Positions 17,304 through 29,575 of a stretch of DNA of 64,000 nucleotides are shown here, one piece after another. The notes under the pieces were generated by a model. That model searched no databases, was not told the DNA's origin, and saw only the letters and a list, made by a program, of their open reading frames with translations. How positions within the stretch are numbered: the first letter of the stretch is position 1; each line of letters opens with the position of its first letter. The stretch covers positions 5,952,001-6,016,000 of the forward strand of contig CAVNZM010000013.1 of NCBI GenBank assembly GCA_963693365.1, read 5' to 3'. A program made the position numbers and the translations under genes. This DNA is from Amoebidium appalachense (lineage: Eukaryota > Ichthyosporea).

Positions 17304-19407
17304 TCATGCTCTAGCATCGACCATATCTGGGCATGTGGCCTGGCATGCCTCTGCCCTCAGCTCGTGGCTCAGTGCAGCCATGACCTTGACTCCTCTGCGC
17401 CTGCCCCATGTGCGGCCTGCAGTGGGTGATGTTGGTATCAGCAGCACGGGGTGTGCCGTGCTGTTGGTGGGTGTCGTCACCCTACCCGGGTGCACTGGGC
17501 CCAGGTCGGGTGACCTGCGCAGCGAACTTGTCCGTATGGGCCGGCTGCCAGGGGCCACAACGTCTTGGCTGGTGTCTGCGCCTGATGCGCTGCCCGGACA
17601 GGTGCAGTGCGGGCACGGGTCTGTGTGGGTGGGCATGCGGCGGCGCTGCAGGGCGGCATCTCTTGCTCTCATCTCCTGCAGCTCTTTCTCGCGGCGCTTC
17701 CATGCCTTCATGGGGGTGTCGTCTGACCCGGCCAGAATGCAGTGCCCTCCTGCACTGCTTGCCCAGTGCCCTCCTGCACTGCTTGCCCGCTGGGGCTTGG
17801 GTGACACGTCTGCCGGCCTGGCATGTGTCTGCTGATGCAATTTGCTGACGGCCGCCGTCAGCTCTAGGCCCGCCGGGGCCACAGTGCTGCGCATGGTGGC
17901 CCGGCGCACGATCGTGGCCACCTTGCGCTGGCTGCACGTGCATGCTGGGCACTTGTTGCCACCCTGCCTGTTGCCTGCTGGCTTCTCCTCCCCTGCCACT
18001 GGCCCTTGCCTGCTGCCTCCAGAGGCTGCCTCGGGGGATGGTGCAGGCCCCTTGGCCTCGGACGGAGGCTGTGTAGATGACGGTGGTTGGGGCTGGGTAT
18101 CGGTGGCAGGAGGGGCAGGCCCACTGGGTGTGTCGGGGGGTGTGGCTGCAGGCACCACGGGTTGCAGGGGCTTGGGTTTGGTTGAAACATCGTCGGGCTT
18201 GATGGGGTCGGGGTCACGGGGCTGTTCACTGCACACCTGCATGGTGTCAGCCTGTTTGGCAGTGATGGCCGGGGCAGCAACAGCCTGCTGCTCGGAGGGA
18301 GGGGGTGGGGGTGGGGGCGGGGGAGACGGGGGCATGGCGGGGGGTGCGCTTGAGGCTGGCACGCAGGGCAGAAATGTCGTCATCGCTGCTGCTGGCTGTG
18401 CTGTCGGCTGCAGGGCTGCTGGCGGCACAGTCCCCACCCTCGCAGCTGTCGTGCAGGCCGCACGACTCCAGCGTCGGGTCCAGGCCACACAGGCGGCGGG
18501 CCAGGCGCAGGTGGGCCCTCTTGCGCCGCATGCTGGCCCGGCGCTGGTCGTCGCAGTCGTCCAAGTCCAGCAGGTCGCTGAGGGGCGGTGGGGCCACACC
18601 AACAAACACGCGCGAGGGCAGGTACTCGATGTCGGCATTGTGCTGCAGCCAGCCCGCATCGAACTCGCTGGCGCTGATCACCAGCCCACGGTAGTGCGCC
18701 AGCTGCACCCCGTCCAGCTGCGCCATGTGCTCGGCATCCCCCGGCCGCCACCACAGGAAACAGCGCGGGGGCTGGCCCTCGCGTGTGTTGATCTGCCGCA
18801 CCGTCAGCTGGCCCTGCACGTGCAGATACGTGTCCCCGCGACGCACATAGCGACAGTCCGGCAGTTGGCGCAGCACGGGCACGCGGAAGTACAGGTCCGT
18901 GGTCAGCAGGTTGGTGTCCATGCTGCTCAACGCCGGCACGCTGCTGCTGCGCTGTGTCCACGGCTTGCTCTTGGGCTTGGGCAATGGCGGTGCTGTCCAC
19001 TGTGCATCGTCGGTGCTGCTGGCCAGGGGGCTGTCTGAGGCCGGGGCGCTGTCGCTGCGCAGAAACCCGCGGCGCTTCTTGCGGCCCCCCGCTAGGTTGC
19101 TGTCGCTGACTGTGCATGGCTCTTTGCTGCGTCGGAAGCTCCGCCGCAGGCTGGACAGCATGCTGCGGCGCTTGCTCAGGGACACGGCCGGCGACTCACT
19201 GTGGTGGGTCGACGTGCTGCTGCGGCCACTGTCGACACTGCTGCCTGAGCTGCTGCTGCCCTGCCGCTCCAGCACACACTCAGGTGGGCTGGGGTCGGCC
19301 TGCGCAACCGTATCAGAGGTGGGCGGATCAGTGCACGGGGATACGGCTAGGCCCGGATCAGCTAAAACGGCCTCAGAGGCAACGAAAGGCCTTTCCGCCT
19401 GGCACAT
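17304..19407 (-). CDS. Protein with BAH-like domain, Ser/Pro-rich, CPxCTC motifs; frame break (gene A)
   Basis: The ATG at 19407 (A at -3) opens 386 codons. A second frame, offset by one base, continues to a stop at 17304. Joined, they give about 700 aa in one exon. The switch lies in G/C runs at 18297-18333. Residues 1-165 are Ser-rich and basic. Residues 173-268 form a compact domain beginning YFRVPVLRQL, with GDTYLHVQG, GQPPRCFLWWRPGD, HYRGLVISASEF and IEYLPSRVFVG. The order GD-Y, RxI, aromatic-RPxD/E, ISxxEF, IxxLP recalls BAH domains of chromatin proteins, but this is tentative. The second part is Pro-rich, with CPACTC and CPHCTC motifs flanking a charged helix (MKAWKRREKELQEM). Gene B at 42 kb is a clear paralogue. 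An AATAAA follows the stop and TATA/CCAAT precede the start. An unrecognised intron could also explain the frame change. Confidence 0.72.
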
Positions 19408-19632
19408 GGTGACTGCCCTTCGGCGGTGAAACTAAGGTGCCCCAGCCGGCCCGCTTCTATCAACTTGTGGCCGTGTGCCTGCTGCATGCGCTGTGCTTTG
19501 CGTGTGCGAACAGACACCATTGGTCTAGGTTGTGGCTAGTGAGTGTGGTGATGCACGGTGTGGAGTGGGACAAGAGCTGAGTGTGCCGTGGCTCTCAATC
19601 ATACAAAACTGTGTCAGGCGGCAATAAGGGGT

Positions 19633-19696
19633 CTTTATAAATATGAGCGCAGAAGCTCTGCTGTGCTTCCTGTGAATGGACATTAGATCGACCAAT
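19633..19696 (-). promoter_or_regulatory. TATA and CCAAT boxes of gene A
   Basis: A TATAAAG is read on the minus strand at 19639-19633, 226 bases before the ATG. A CCAAT in inverted orientation lies at 19692-19696, about 53 bases further upstream. A further CCAAT, on the minus strand at about 19518-19522, lies in the presumed 5' UTR inside GACCAATGG, the same nonamer found in the gene B promoter. Confidence 0.5.
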
Positions 19697-19699
19697 CAC

Positions 19700-20752
19700 T
19701 GTCCAGCCCATAAACCCCTGCATTCCACCAATTTTACTGTAGTCTGTAGGCACACTCGCAGCTGGCAATGTTATAGCGAAAGATCCAGGGTTGGCATACA
19801 AGCTGCATCGTTTATATAGAAGATATATGTAATCTGTGGCTGCATAATGTAAATTTGGTTGGTTTTTGGCTTGTGTTGGCAAGCTATCGCCTTTTCTCGC
19901 GCAGGCTGCGTTTGGCGCGCACATATTTGCAAAGGGCTTTCAATTTGCTGCGCTCCTGGAATGTGGCCAATAGAAATGGTTTGCTTTATGTATGTTCAGG
20001 AAAGCCAATCAATCCATGTCAACAAAATCTGATCAATTGTTATCGATATCCTACATTCATTTCACCACCGAAGCGCGTTCTCATTCTCAAAAAGACACAG
20101 GGTTGATTCTGTAGGTATATTTTCAAATGCGAAAACATGTTAATAAGATTTACATTATGCATTTTATGTCGTAGTAGCTGTTCCATGCAGTGCCTGATTG
20201 ATACATACCACCCTGCCATGAAGCAACTAACTTCTGCGTAACTGTACCGACGTCGAGTCGTCGACACGCCCACGGCCCCACGCTCCTTGGTGCTCGCTAT
20301 GACGTCAAACGTTAAAACAGACCTACTTGGTGTGACGCACATGGCATGTGCATGGCTATTCATGTGTTCTCGTGTGTAATAAATGGACGTCTTATTAAAC
20401 AAAGAACAGCCCTGTCTGCTTTGTTCACATGGAAGAAAAACGATTGCCTGAGAACTTGGGACTTGTGGGCGGGAAGAGCGCCAGTTCGCAGATGTGATCA
20501 CAGACATGCTGCCCGTATATAATAATCGCTGATTGGCTTAACCAACAGCCAATCGCAATTGAAAGATCTTCGAATGCGTCGGTTTTATATTTGCCTGCAC
20601 AAGCCTTTCCCGAAATCCTGACTGCCCTCCTGAGTTCCCGCCCCCGCCCCTACGTAGACGCTACTGTACCAAGTTGGCTCGGGGACTAACACGTACTGAC
20701 GTGTTGCCGCACGTGCGACGTTATACATCTACTTGTGGCGGCGGTCCCTTTT
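19700..20752. other. Intergenic with many CCAAT boxes and one CRE
   Basis: No gene is recognised. CCAAT pentamers occur near 19969 and 20002 and as a pair at 20531-20554. A perfect TGACGTCA lies at 20300-20307 and a TATATAA-like element near 20515. The dense promoter-type motifs without a visible first exon suggest an unrecognised transcription start or a non-coding transcript. The 155-codon minus ORF at 20040-20507 has no recognisable domain. Confidence 0.4.
20531..20554. repeat. Inverted repeat of CCAAT boxes
   Basis: The arms GATTGGCT (20531-20538) and AGCCAATC (20547-20554) are perfect complements around an 8-base loop, giving two CCAAT boxes facing opposite ways. Confidence 0.8.
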
Positions 20753-20753
20753 T

Positions 20754-20787
<34 letters not shown>

Positions 20788-21588
20788 AAAAAGAAAAAAA
20801 GAAAAGGAAAAAGGAGACACCGCCTCAGTAGGTGGTAGGCTCGGGGACAACGCAGCCCAAACGAGCGCCACTCTCCAAACCTCCGTTATTTGTTTTTGTA
20901 GAGCCTTGTGCGAGTGGCTGCCGAACGCAATCATTGCATGATCATACCGGCAGAAAAGGCAACGATGTTGCCTTCGCGTGTTCTTCACATTTGTCGTGCC
21001 TTTCAAATTTAAAGCTCCTTTCCATTTCATATCCGTCACATGTGTCCTACTTGCCTGCACAGGTGCCTGCACACGCTGAGACAAGGGTTGTGTGGTAACC
21101 GAAAACACACACGTGTACACACAGAAGCACACACGAACACCGTACACACACGCGCGCACGCACGTGCACGCGCGCACGCACGTGCACGCGCGCACCCACG
21201 TGCACGCGCACACACATGCACACACGCACGCATATACACCCACACACGCACGCGCACGCATGCGCAATTAAGCACGCGTACACATGCGTACTTACCCACC
21301 GGCGTGGCTGGGGTTGATACCCTGGGCAAAGTGTGTACATATAGTTAGGACTGTTATAGGTGTGCTAGTTTTAGCTAATAGCATCGTAGCACCCTAGCTA
21401 GAGTACTGTCGGTGCTGGGTGGAAGACGGTAGTTCCTCCTGAGGGCCCCTAGGGGTACCTCCGGGAACAAAACGGGATAAAATAAAATTAAAAAACATGC
21501 GTACACACTGAGCACACACATGAACACACTGAACACACACACACACGTGCGCGCGCATCATCACGCACACACGCACACGCACACACTC

Positions 21589-21619
<31 letters not shown>

Positions 21620-22065
21620 TGCATACACACACACACACGCACACACACACACACACGTGCACACACACAGATAGAGAGAGAGAGAGAGAGAAAGACATAC
21701 ACACACACACACACACACACACACCGATCGCGATGGCAGTCTACACGTACAGCATCACCATATGCATCAAAGGCCGCACACCAGCGCCTTCTACCATGGC
21801 CAGGAGGTCAAGGCTACCTTACCATCCACCCTCAGACCAGCGCTCACCCTCGGGCCCGAGACACCCTATTGGCCAACCTATCTGTATGTATATTGGAACT
21901 TTTGTATTCATATGTGAAAACCTTCCATTATTATGTAGACACCTATCTCAGACACGCAAAACACACCAAATTTTGCAAGGCCCAGCACAAACCTGTCACA
22001 GTTATCCATAGAAAGAAACCAAACAAAGCCACACTAAAACACATAGTGCAACCCTCCCCCCCCAG

Positions 22066-22109
<44 letters not shown>

Positions 22110-22373
22110 ACACACACACGCGCCCACACACCCACACACGCACATACCACCACCACCACCGCCGCATACCACCAAACCAGACTATTTGAACCGGCCTGAC
22201 CAAAGTAAAAACACTGACAAAGTTTCTCTAAAATACACACGACACACGCACACACACCGTGACATCGTCCTACACATACCCACCTCCAGCCTCCCCCCCC
22301 CCCCCCCCCCCCCCACCCTTCAACATTGAAACAACAAACCCCTAACCCTCCCCCCTTCTCCCCCTCCTCCTTA

Positions 22374-22404
<31 letters not shown>

Positions 22405-22845
22405 TACTCCCTCCTCTGATTCCCCCAAGATTCGTCGCAGTACAGTCTTGAATAAAACATGTGTGTAATCGAAGAAGTTGGAGCCATCTGCATGGTTGGG
22501 TATGTGGTGAATGCAGAAGGTTGGAGGGCACACTATAGGGCGCTGCGATTTCCCTTCACTCTTCTATCTTTAGAGTTCGTTCTCGACAACATCTCCCCTC
22601 CCTTCCCCGGCACCACCCCCCCCTCCCCCCCCCTCCCCTCCCCTCCTTCGTGGGGCTTTGCTCGGAGACAGGGGGGGTTTGGGGGGAAGGGGCGGGTGGG
22701 GACGGAGGGGGGGGAGGGGAGGCGGGGGGTTTCACCGGGTCAGTGAGTAGAGTTTGTGGAATCTTGAAAATGTCTTGCGTGAGGGTGTTGTGTGTGGGTG
22801 TTGTGTGTGGGTGTGGGTGTGTGTGTGTGTTTGTGTGTGTGTGTT

Positions 22846-22938
<93 letters not shown>

Positions 22939-22962
22939 ATGTGTCTGTTGTTGTTGTCGTCG

Positions 22963-22997
<35 letters not shown>

Positions 22998-23851
22998 AAA
23001 TGCCATGTGCGAGAGTGGAGGGGGGGGAGGGGGGGGGGGGGGCTACGTCAAAAGAGAAACAACACCAGGCAACGTGTGCTTGCTTGCCCGATTTTTAATT
23101 TCTGGCTCGGATTGATTTTGTTGTTACACACATGCACACAGACCTCCGCACACTGGCTCTCACGCATGAAATACGCACATGCGTACACTGGGGCCCACTT
23201 CCATGCATACCCACGCATTCTTTCTCTGACTTGTGGCACACGCGCGCGAGATGATTTTTTTCCTTTTTGGTAAACCGTTGAATAAATTTTAAGCCCGTGG
23301 ATAAACTAAAAACTTTAAATCTTTTATATACGTGTTCGTCTTAGACGTGCAGCCGGAGGTCACAAGGATCTTGTCCCCCCCCCCCTCCCCTCCCCCCCCC
23401 CTCCCCCCCCCCCCCCCCCCCCCCCCCCCGATCTTTTTTTCTCCCACCGTAGGAGCCCCTAGATGGGGGAGGGAGGGGGGAGGGGGGGGAGGGGGGGAGG
23501 AGGGGGAGGAGGAGGGGAGGGGGGAGAGGAGGATGAGCCTCAGGATTGATCACAGTATCGACAGCAGTAACTGAGGGCATTAATATGGGGCCCCTTGCTT
23601 GATCATGAGGAACGTTAACCATCATCATTGTGCATGGATTAATTATAGATAGACACTTGAATTCAAACGATGTGCTTCATGCTTTTGTTCAGAGGTCCAG
23701 AAAGAGATGGAAAGGCTGGTTCACAGTCACTAGCTAGGAGTTGCAGGTTTGGCACAGCATCAATGACATTTTGGTTCTAGCATGCTGTTTAGCCTTGTCA
23801 AAAGTTGACTTGAACATCGTATCTAGTGTTTTGGTCTCCAGGACTCCGGGT
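20753..23851. repeat. Intergenic: A-run, (CA)n, C-runs, (GT)n, (GTT)n
   Basis: An A-run lies at 20756-20785. CA/CG-alternating DNA spans 21100-21260 and (CA)n with a short (GA)n spans 21530-21725. C-runs occur at 22060-22109, 22293-22314 and 22375-22402. A long (GT)n spans 22815-22937, followed by a (TTG)n at 22948-22997. C- and G-runs lie at 23375-23530. Another AATAAA is at 23281-23286 on the plus strand with no gene assigned. The piece at 21390-21500 ends in an A-rich tail and may be a retroposon 3' end. Confidence 0.75.
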
Positions 23852-23857
23852 TTTATT
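23852..23857 (-). terminator. Polyadenylation signal AATAAA (small TM protein gene)
   Basis: This minus-strand AATAAA lies about 230 bases past the stop of the transmembrane frame at 24083. Confidence 0.4.
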
Positions 23858-24082
23858 ACAATCGCAATAGCATACATGTAAAACTTGCTGCTGTATACAA
23901 GTAACTGAGTTCGAAATCATTGGCTCTCGGTTGAGAGCTGGCATGGACACACCGTGCCCCACAATATCTGCGCACCATATACATGGGTGCTCTGTACATG
24001 TTAGCTGTAGGTTGTCTGGCTCATTCGCGCATTGTAATTAATGTTCTCTCGCAAAACTCTTTGCACATGTGGTAGGTCTCAT

Positions 24083-24461
24083 TTAGGCAATGGCAATGGA
24101 GAAGTCGTTGAGGCGGGCACTGGATGCGGCGACGTGACCATACCGTGAGGTGTAGACCTTGTAGCCTGCAAACCCGGCCACAGTCCCGAGCACCACCACG
24201 CCACCGGCCACGCCCAGGCCGATAGCCAGACGGGCAGGCCTGGCAGCGGAGTTGGCCTGGGCGCTTGCACCGCTGGCGAAAGGGGGTGGCTGCGGGGGCC
24301 TCGGGATTGGGGTACGCGTCAGAGTCTGCGGGCAAGGGGGCAACGTTGGTCATGGCCGGAGCATCGCCCTCGAAGAGCAGCAAATCGTATTCGTTGGCCG
24401 ATGGAACAGCAGAGCACACGGCAAGCGCGGCGGAGAAGAGGGTGGCAACGGCGCTCTTCAT
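24083..24461 (-). CDS. Small type I membrane protein (signal peptide + one TM), frame break
   Basis: The ATG at 24461 (A at -3) gives a clear signal peptide (MKSAVATLFSAALAVCSAVP). A short acidic, Pro-rich segment follows to about residue 60. The frame then changes by one base at a five-G run (24282-24286 or 24294-24298). In the new frame there is a 23-residue Gly/Val/Ala-rich membrane helix (LAIGLGVAGGVVVLGTVAG...), then a tail with KVYTSRYG and a stop at 24083. Joined, the product is about 125 aa with a short ectodomain and a tail of about 25 residues. Staying in the first frame gives 146 aa ending at 24021, with no helix and an unlikely Arg/Cys-rich end. A TATA/CCAAT promoter precedes it. 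The family is not recognised. It is either a real gene with a base-count error or a recent pseudogene. Confidence 0.6.
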
Positions 24462-24573
24462 TTTGGATAAGATAGGCTAGACTAACTAAACACAGACTAC
24501 TGCGGGGCTCCGTTTGCAATTGGGATTGTTTGAGTTGCCGCAAGTTGAAGGCAGACGGTTGCAGGCTGAGGTT

Positions 24574-24647
24574 TATTTATAAAAGACACAGCCCGCCAAT
24601 CAGATGGCTGTTATGGTGGATACATGGCTGGTGCGCAGTGAACCAAT
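24574..24647 (-). promoter_or_regulatory. TATA box with two CCAAT boxes (small TM protein gene)
   Basis: TATAAATA is read on the minus strand at 24581-24574, 113 bases before the ATG. Inverted CCAAT boxes lie at 24596-24600 and 24643-24647. The expected start site near 24545 would give a 5' UTR of about 85 bases. Confidence 0.65.
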
Positions 24648-25708
24648 CGGAGAATTTATGAGTGAGCCGTACTTGGAGCCACTAAGAGCGCGGCAAATAG
24701 ATGTAAATAATGGGTAAACCAATTATTCCTCCATTCCTTCCTGTTATTTCACTACTCTTCAGCATGTCAAGCTCAAAATTGTTCCTTGCGCTTTAAACAT
24801 TCGTTTACTATTAATATTAAATTCAATGATTTAAAATAGGCAATACAAAATATACAGCAGACCTTCCTCACGGCACCAATACCATCAATGTTGACAAACA
24901 TTCATCACCTCTGCTGTGTACACAGATCTATTTGCCGCCCTCAGCGATGGCTCACTGTGTGCGGACTGTTGCCCAGGGTTCGAATTATGAGCAGTCATAA
25001 TCTTGCGTGCGGCACGCCGGCTACGTGCACGCCCCGGGGTGGGCGGTGGCCACGAGGGCGGAGCACCTGTGTGTAATTACCCCCTGTATTCATTAATGAG
25101 CGATGCCTGTGGGCCTTTGCATGGCGTCGCCCAATCCGTGTGTGGGAGCCTAATGCCCCCCCTATGCCCGCCCCTGCACACAGCCTGTTTACTATGTACA
25201 TGTTTATATGTCGATGCCCTCACTCCGAATATTAATTCGAACGAATATATCCCAGTTCTTCTCTTCGACATAATCGTTACAGTACATACATGCCATCATG
25301 TAGGCCCCCGTATGCTTCGGTCAACGGTTGTACGTGTTGCATAGAAATCACCTGGTCCAGTTGCTCTTGCACGACTGCATGCCGTTAATGGGTTTCAGTG
25401 ACAGTATGTCGAACGGTGCTCGCAACGTTAACGGCGGCGCGGCCGGAGTGCCTTGATGTGTGCACAGGCTATGGGTGCTTTTGTTGTGTTTGCGTGCGTG
25501 TATTAAACACGGTGAAATGCAATGCTTCGGCGTTTACTAGGTGCTTGACTTCGTGTGACGTGATGCATATTATCATACGGTCACCGTGTTCTAGTGTGCG
25601 TGTGTGCGCGTGTGTGCACGGTGTGCGCGGGTGTTCGTGTAAGAGTGTGAATATTGTGCGTGTGTGTGCCTGTGAGTATGTATGTTTGTGTGTGTGTGTT
25701 TGTGTGCA

Positions 25709-25780
<72 letters not shown>

Positions 25781-25781
25781 A

Positions 25782-25834
<53 letters not shown>

Positions 25835-25915
25835 TGGGTGTGTGTGTGTGGGTGTGTGGGTGGGTGGGTGGGGGTGGGTGGGTGGGTGGGTGGGTGGGTG
25901 GGTGTAGGTGGATGG

Positions 25916-25947
<32 letters not shown>

Positions 25948-26186
25948 GTGTGCGTGTCGGTGTAGCGATGTCTGTATGTATGTGTACACACGTGTGTAAT
26001 TTCGTGCTGTTTGTGTCCGTGTATACATGTGTGTGTATGTGTATGTGCGTGTGCGTGCGTTGTGTGTGTTTGTGTGTGTTTGTGTGTGTGTGCGTGGTGT
26101 GTGTGTATGTGTGTTTTTTTGTAAATTTGTGCGTGTGTGTGTGTCATGGCGTGTGGGTGTGGGTGCTTCCCTCTGTCGCAATGTTC

Positions 26187-26278
<92 letters not shown>

Positions 26279-27282
26279 ACGTGTACCACATGCTACTCGT
26301 GTACGGTGTGCATACGCGTGTGCGCATGCCTGTGTGCGTTTTTGTTTCACAGTGTGTCTGCATGTGTCTCATGGTGTGTCTCTCTGTGTGTGTGCGTGCA
26401 GCTGTGCAAACACCGGCTATTGGTATATATCATCGCATACGTACAGAACAACATACTCCTAGGTAGTAGCCACTGATCCCAACAACCATCCCCCATACCA
26501 AACCCATACCCACTGGAAGTACCACCACAAATGTGGCAAGCAGCTTGCTCCACTCAGTACCACACCACCAACTTTTCGCATCGTGGATATACCAATGAGA
26601 AACTGTATTTTCTGAGTAGAGGTGCTGAGTGGCGGGAGGCTTAGTGCTCCCCGTGCACTAGCGAGGCTTGGGCAAACACCCTGGGCTAAGCGTGTACTAC
26701 TAGTAAGGAATGGTAATGATGTGTTAGCTTAGCTGAATGCAAATGATTAGCAACTTATAATGATCACCGATGGCACACAAAGACACCGGTGCGAATAAGG
26801 CATTAATAAAAAGGTTTCCGGCAACAGAAACGCAATAATGAACTAGGGTGCAGCCGAAAAGTGAAAGTCCGTAGGTCATGAAAATGGACCCGAAGGGGTT
26901 TGAATTTATTCCGGAGGCAAATTGGGGTAAAACAAAACAAAACTCTGTCTGTGTGTGCGTGCATACGTGCATGCGTGCATGTGTGCGTGCGCGCGTGTGT
27001 GCGTGCGTTTGTGCGCGCGCGTGTGCGTGCGTGCGGCGCGCGCATGTGCGTGCGTGCGTGCGTGCGTGTGTGCGTGTGTGCGTACGTGCGTGGGTGTGCG
27101 TGTGCATGCATGCGTGCATGCGTGCGTGCATGCGTGTGTGTGCCTGTCCTTGTGTGTGTGTGTGCGCACGTGCACCCATTTCTGTGAGTACGACGGTGCC
27201 ACGTGATATACATGAGAGAGTGTGTGTTTATGTGTGTGTGCACGTGTGTGTATGTGTGTGTCCGTACGCGCGCGTGTGCGTT

Positions 27283-27326
<44 letters not shown>

Positions 27327-27396
27327 CATGCGCGTGTGCATGTGTGCGTGTGCGTGTTTATGTATGTGTGTGTGTGGTGTGTGTGTGTGTGTGTGT

Positions 27397-27434
<38 letters not shown>

Positions 27435-27560
27435 CCTGACAGACTGAGATTTGTGTGTACGTGTGCTTCAAGTAGTATCCTTTTGCCTTATTAAACTTCT
27501 TCGAATTCTACACCCCTGTTCTTAGAAGCATACACTTATTTGAGGTTAACAATTTCCACT
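24648..27560. repeat. Intergenic; long (GT)n and GGGT/GCGT repeats
   Basis: 24650-25580 is unique-looking DNA without a recognised gene. GT-based repeats follow at 25590-26160 (with a GGTG block near 25855-25905), 26189-26274 and 26945-27432. The unique segments 26290-26940 contain no convincing exon. All long ORFs here are Cys/Val or His/Thr translations of the repeats. Confidence 0.8.
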
Positions 27561-27590
27561 TTGCCATTTTAATAGTGTATGTTCATGCAG

Positions 27591-27837
27591 ATGTGTGGGC
27601 CTCACCCGTGACTATGCATGCGGCGTGTCCATGTGCAAATCTAATCAGTGCATGGCATGTATTTCGCTTAGTGAGAACCACATCCCATGCCAGTATATGT
27701 ATGCCATTTTGGCCACTCCTCACTGGTTTCAAGGATTGGGACCTGTGCAGGCAGTGTTTTACTTCGCCACACACCATCTTGTGAATGTGAATGTGAAACT
27801 GCAGGGCTTGGATGCATATGTATCGTTATGTATCTAA
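27591..27837 (+). CDS. Possible 3'-terminal exon, unknown protein
   Basis: After a plausible acceptor (ttcatgcag ending at 27590) a frame of about 80 codons without repeats runs to TAA at 27835-27837. It has several cysteines early (MCKSNQCMACISL) and a hydrophobic, aromatic stretch later (PVQAVFYFATHHLV). No ATG start, family or upstream exon could be assigned, so this may be chance. Confidence 0.18.
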
Positions 27838-28460
27838 GGTTTAACCAAGACCGTCCGTACGACGGAGGCCCCTAGGTATAGGGAGATCGCTCACAGAAGC
27901 CCCTAACAAACACATGCTTTAATAATGATCACCAGAATAAGAACACAAACCCAAATACCATAACCCTACGTGTGTGTGGGCCCTAAATAGGGGGGCTGCA
28001 GTCCCCTCAACGCCGGGCGCTATACGGGCAAGTTATGGCAGCTTTATTTTGCTCGGGGATTGAACAGTTTCCCCCTGAGTTTGCGTCATGGGATTGCGTT
28101 TTGTCCGGTCAGGTGCAAGTGCCGGGGTCCGTTGTAGGAGCCAAAGGGGTTTAACCCTTTGTGGGGTGGACATGTGCACTCTTGTGCCACACCCTGGTCG
28201 CAGTGTGTGCAGCCATCTCCCAGTGGCTGCCACTGAGCACACCGTGTGGGCCCATGTCTGTAGAGTGTTGGTTGGGCCATTGCCATCTCCACCACCAGTC
28301 CACCAAGAAACATAGGAATCACATATCCCCCCCATCCCCCCCCCCCCCCCCCCCCCACCCCCCCTTGCACCCGCACCAGACACTACATAAATACCTCAAT
28401 GCTTCATCTAGTAATAATATTGTTAGCGTGGCACTACCTTCCTTCAAAAAAGGGTTTTAG

Positions 28461-28491
<31 letters not shown>

Positions 28492-28707
28492 TTCCAACCC
28501 CCCCCCCCCCCCCCCTTCCCCTCCCCCCTCCCCTCCCCCCCCTCACCCCCCCACCCCCCTTCCACCCCCCACCCACCCACCTGCTAGTACTCCCACGGCC
28601 GGCCAACGAACTTCAAAAAAAAAAAAACATTAAGGAAAAAAAGGAGGTGAAAATTTAAAGGAGTTTGCACCATCTACCAGGTCCACAAACCACCGCAGAA
28701 ATCCCAT

Positions 28708-28738
<31 letters not shown>

Positions 28739-29118
28739 CTCCCACTCCCACCCCCATCCCTCCAACCGTATAAAATCAGTGACACCCGGGGCTAAGGCTT
28801 CATGCAGGCCTGAGTGTCCCCCCCCCCCCCCCCCCCCCCCCTCTCACACACACACACACCCCACCACCACCAATCTGCCTGCATGCTCATGGCCGGACAG
28901 TGGACACCCACTCATCTCATGTGCCTGGGCCCTTCCCTCACTCAGTCACGGCTAGGCCGTTGGTGCCAGCCCACAGCCTCTGTCGGTCAGACTACCCCCA
29001 GAGCCAAACCACACCAGCCCATCCAGCCTTGCCAGCTGCTCCATCTGGGACTAATAAATGTGACCCACTGCCCACCACCTGGGTGACCACCAACCCGTTT
29101 ATGCCCATGTCACACATA
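27838..29118. other. Intergenic; several oligo(dC) runs
   Basis: C-runs lie at about 28338-28358, 28460-28515, 28708-28735 and 28820-28842, with short unique segments between them. No gene is recognised. A minus-strand AATAAA (about 28049-28054) has no assigned gene. Confidence 0.6.
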
Positions 29119-29575
29119 GTGCCAGTGCTCACTTGGTGTGCCGTTGCAGTGCTGGGCCACGGTGCATGTGCAGGCAGGGTGCCCGACGGGTCTGCCAGTG
29201 CTCACTTGGTGTGCCGTTGCAGTGCTGGGCCACGGTGCATGTGCAGGCAGGGTATGCCCGACGGGTCTGCCAGTGCTCACTTGGTGTGCCGTTGCAGTGC
29301 TTGGCCACGGTATGCATGTGCACAGTGCAGGCAAGGCCCTGTGGGTCTGCCAGTGCCCACCTACAATGGCACCGTCGCAGTGCCGGGGCCGTGCGTTTGC
29401 AGGCAGGGGGGTGCCCTGTGGGCCTGCCAGTGCTCACTCACAATGGCACCGTGGCAGTGCTGGGCCGGTGCATGTGCAGGCAGGGTGCCCTGTGGGTCTG
29501 CCAGTGCTCACTCACAATGGCACCGTGGTGGTGCTGGGCCACGTGCACGGTGCATGTACAGGCTGGAGGGTGCTA
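29119..29575. repeat. ~75-bp minisatellite, about six copies
   Basis: The unit reads roughly ccagtgctcacttggtgtgc - cgttgcagtgctgggccacg - gtgcatgtgcaggcagggtg followed by c-cgacgggtctg. The first three copies are nearly identical and later ones are diverged (cacctacaatggcaccg variants). All reading frames stay partly open and give Cys/Ser/Ala-rich false proteins. Confidence 0.88.

Noticed and set aside
17842-19038. 398-codon plus-strand ORF opposite gene A
   Set aside because: It is the shadow of the GC-rich coding region of gene A; the minus frame has the paralogue match, promoter and polyadenylation signal.
20040-20507. 155-codon minus ORF
   Set aside because: No recognisable domain; it overlaps promoter-like DNA and has no supporting signals.
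24945-25000. tRNA-like A-box/B-box pair (tggctcac ... ggttcgaatt)
   Set aside because: The boxes are too close, and no acceptor stem or anticodon arm can be folded.
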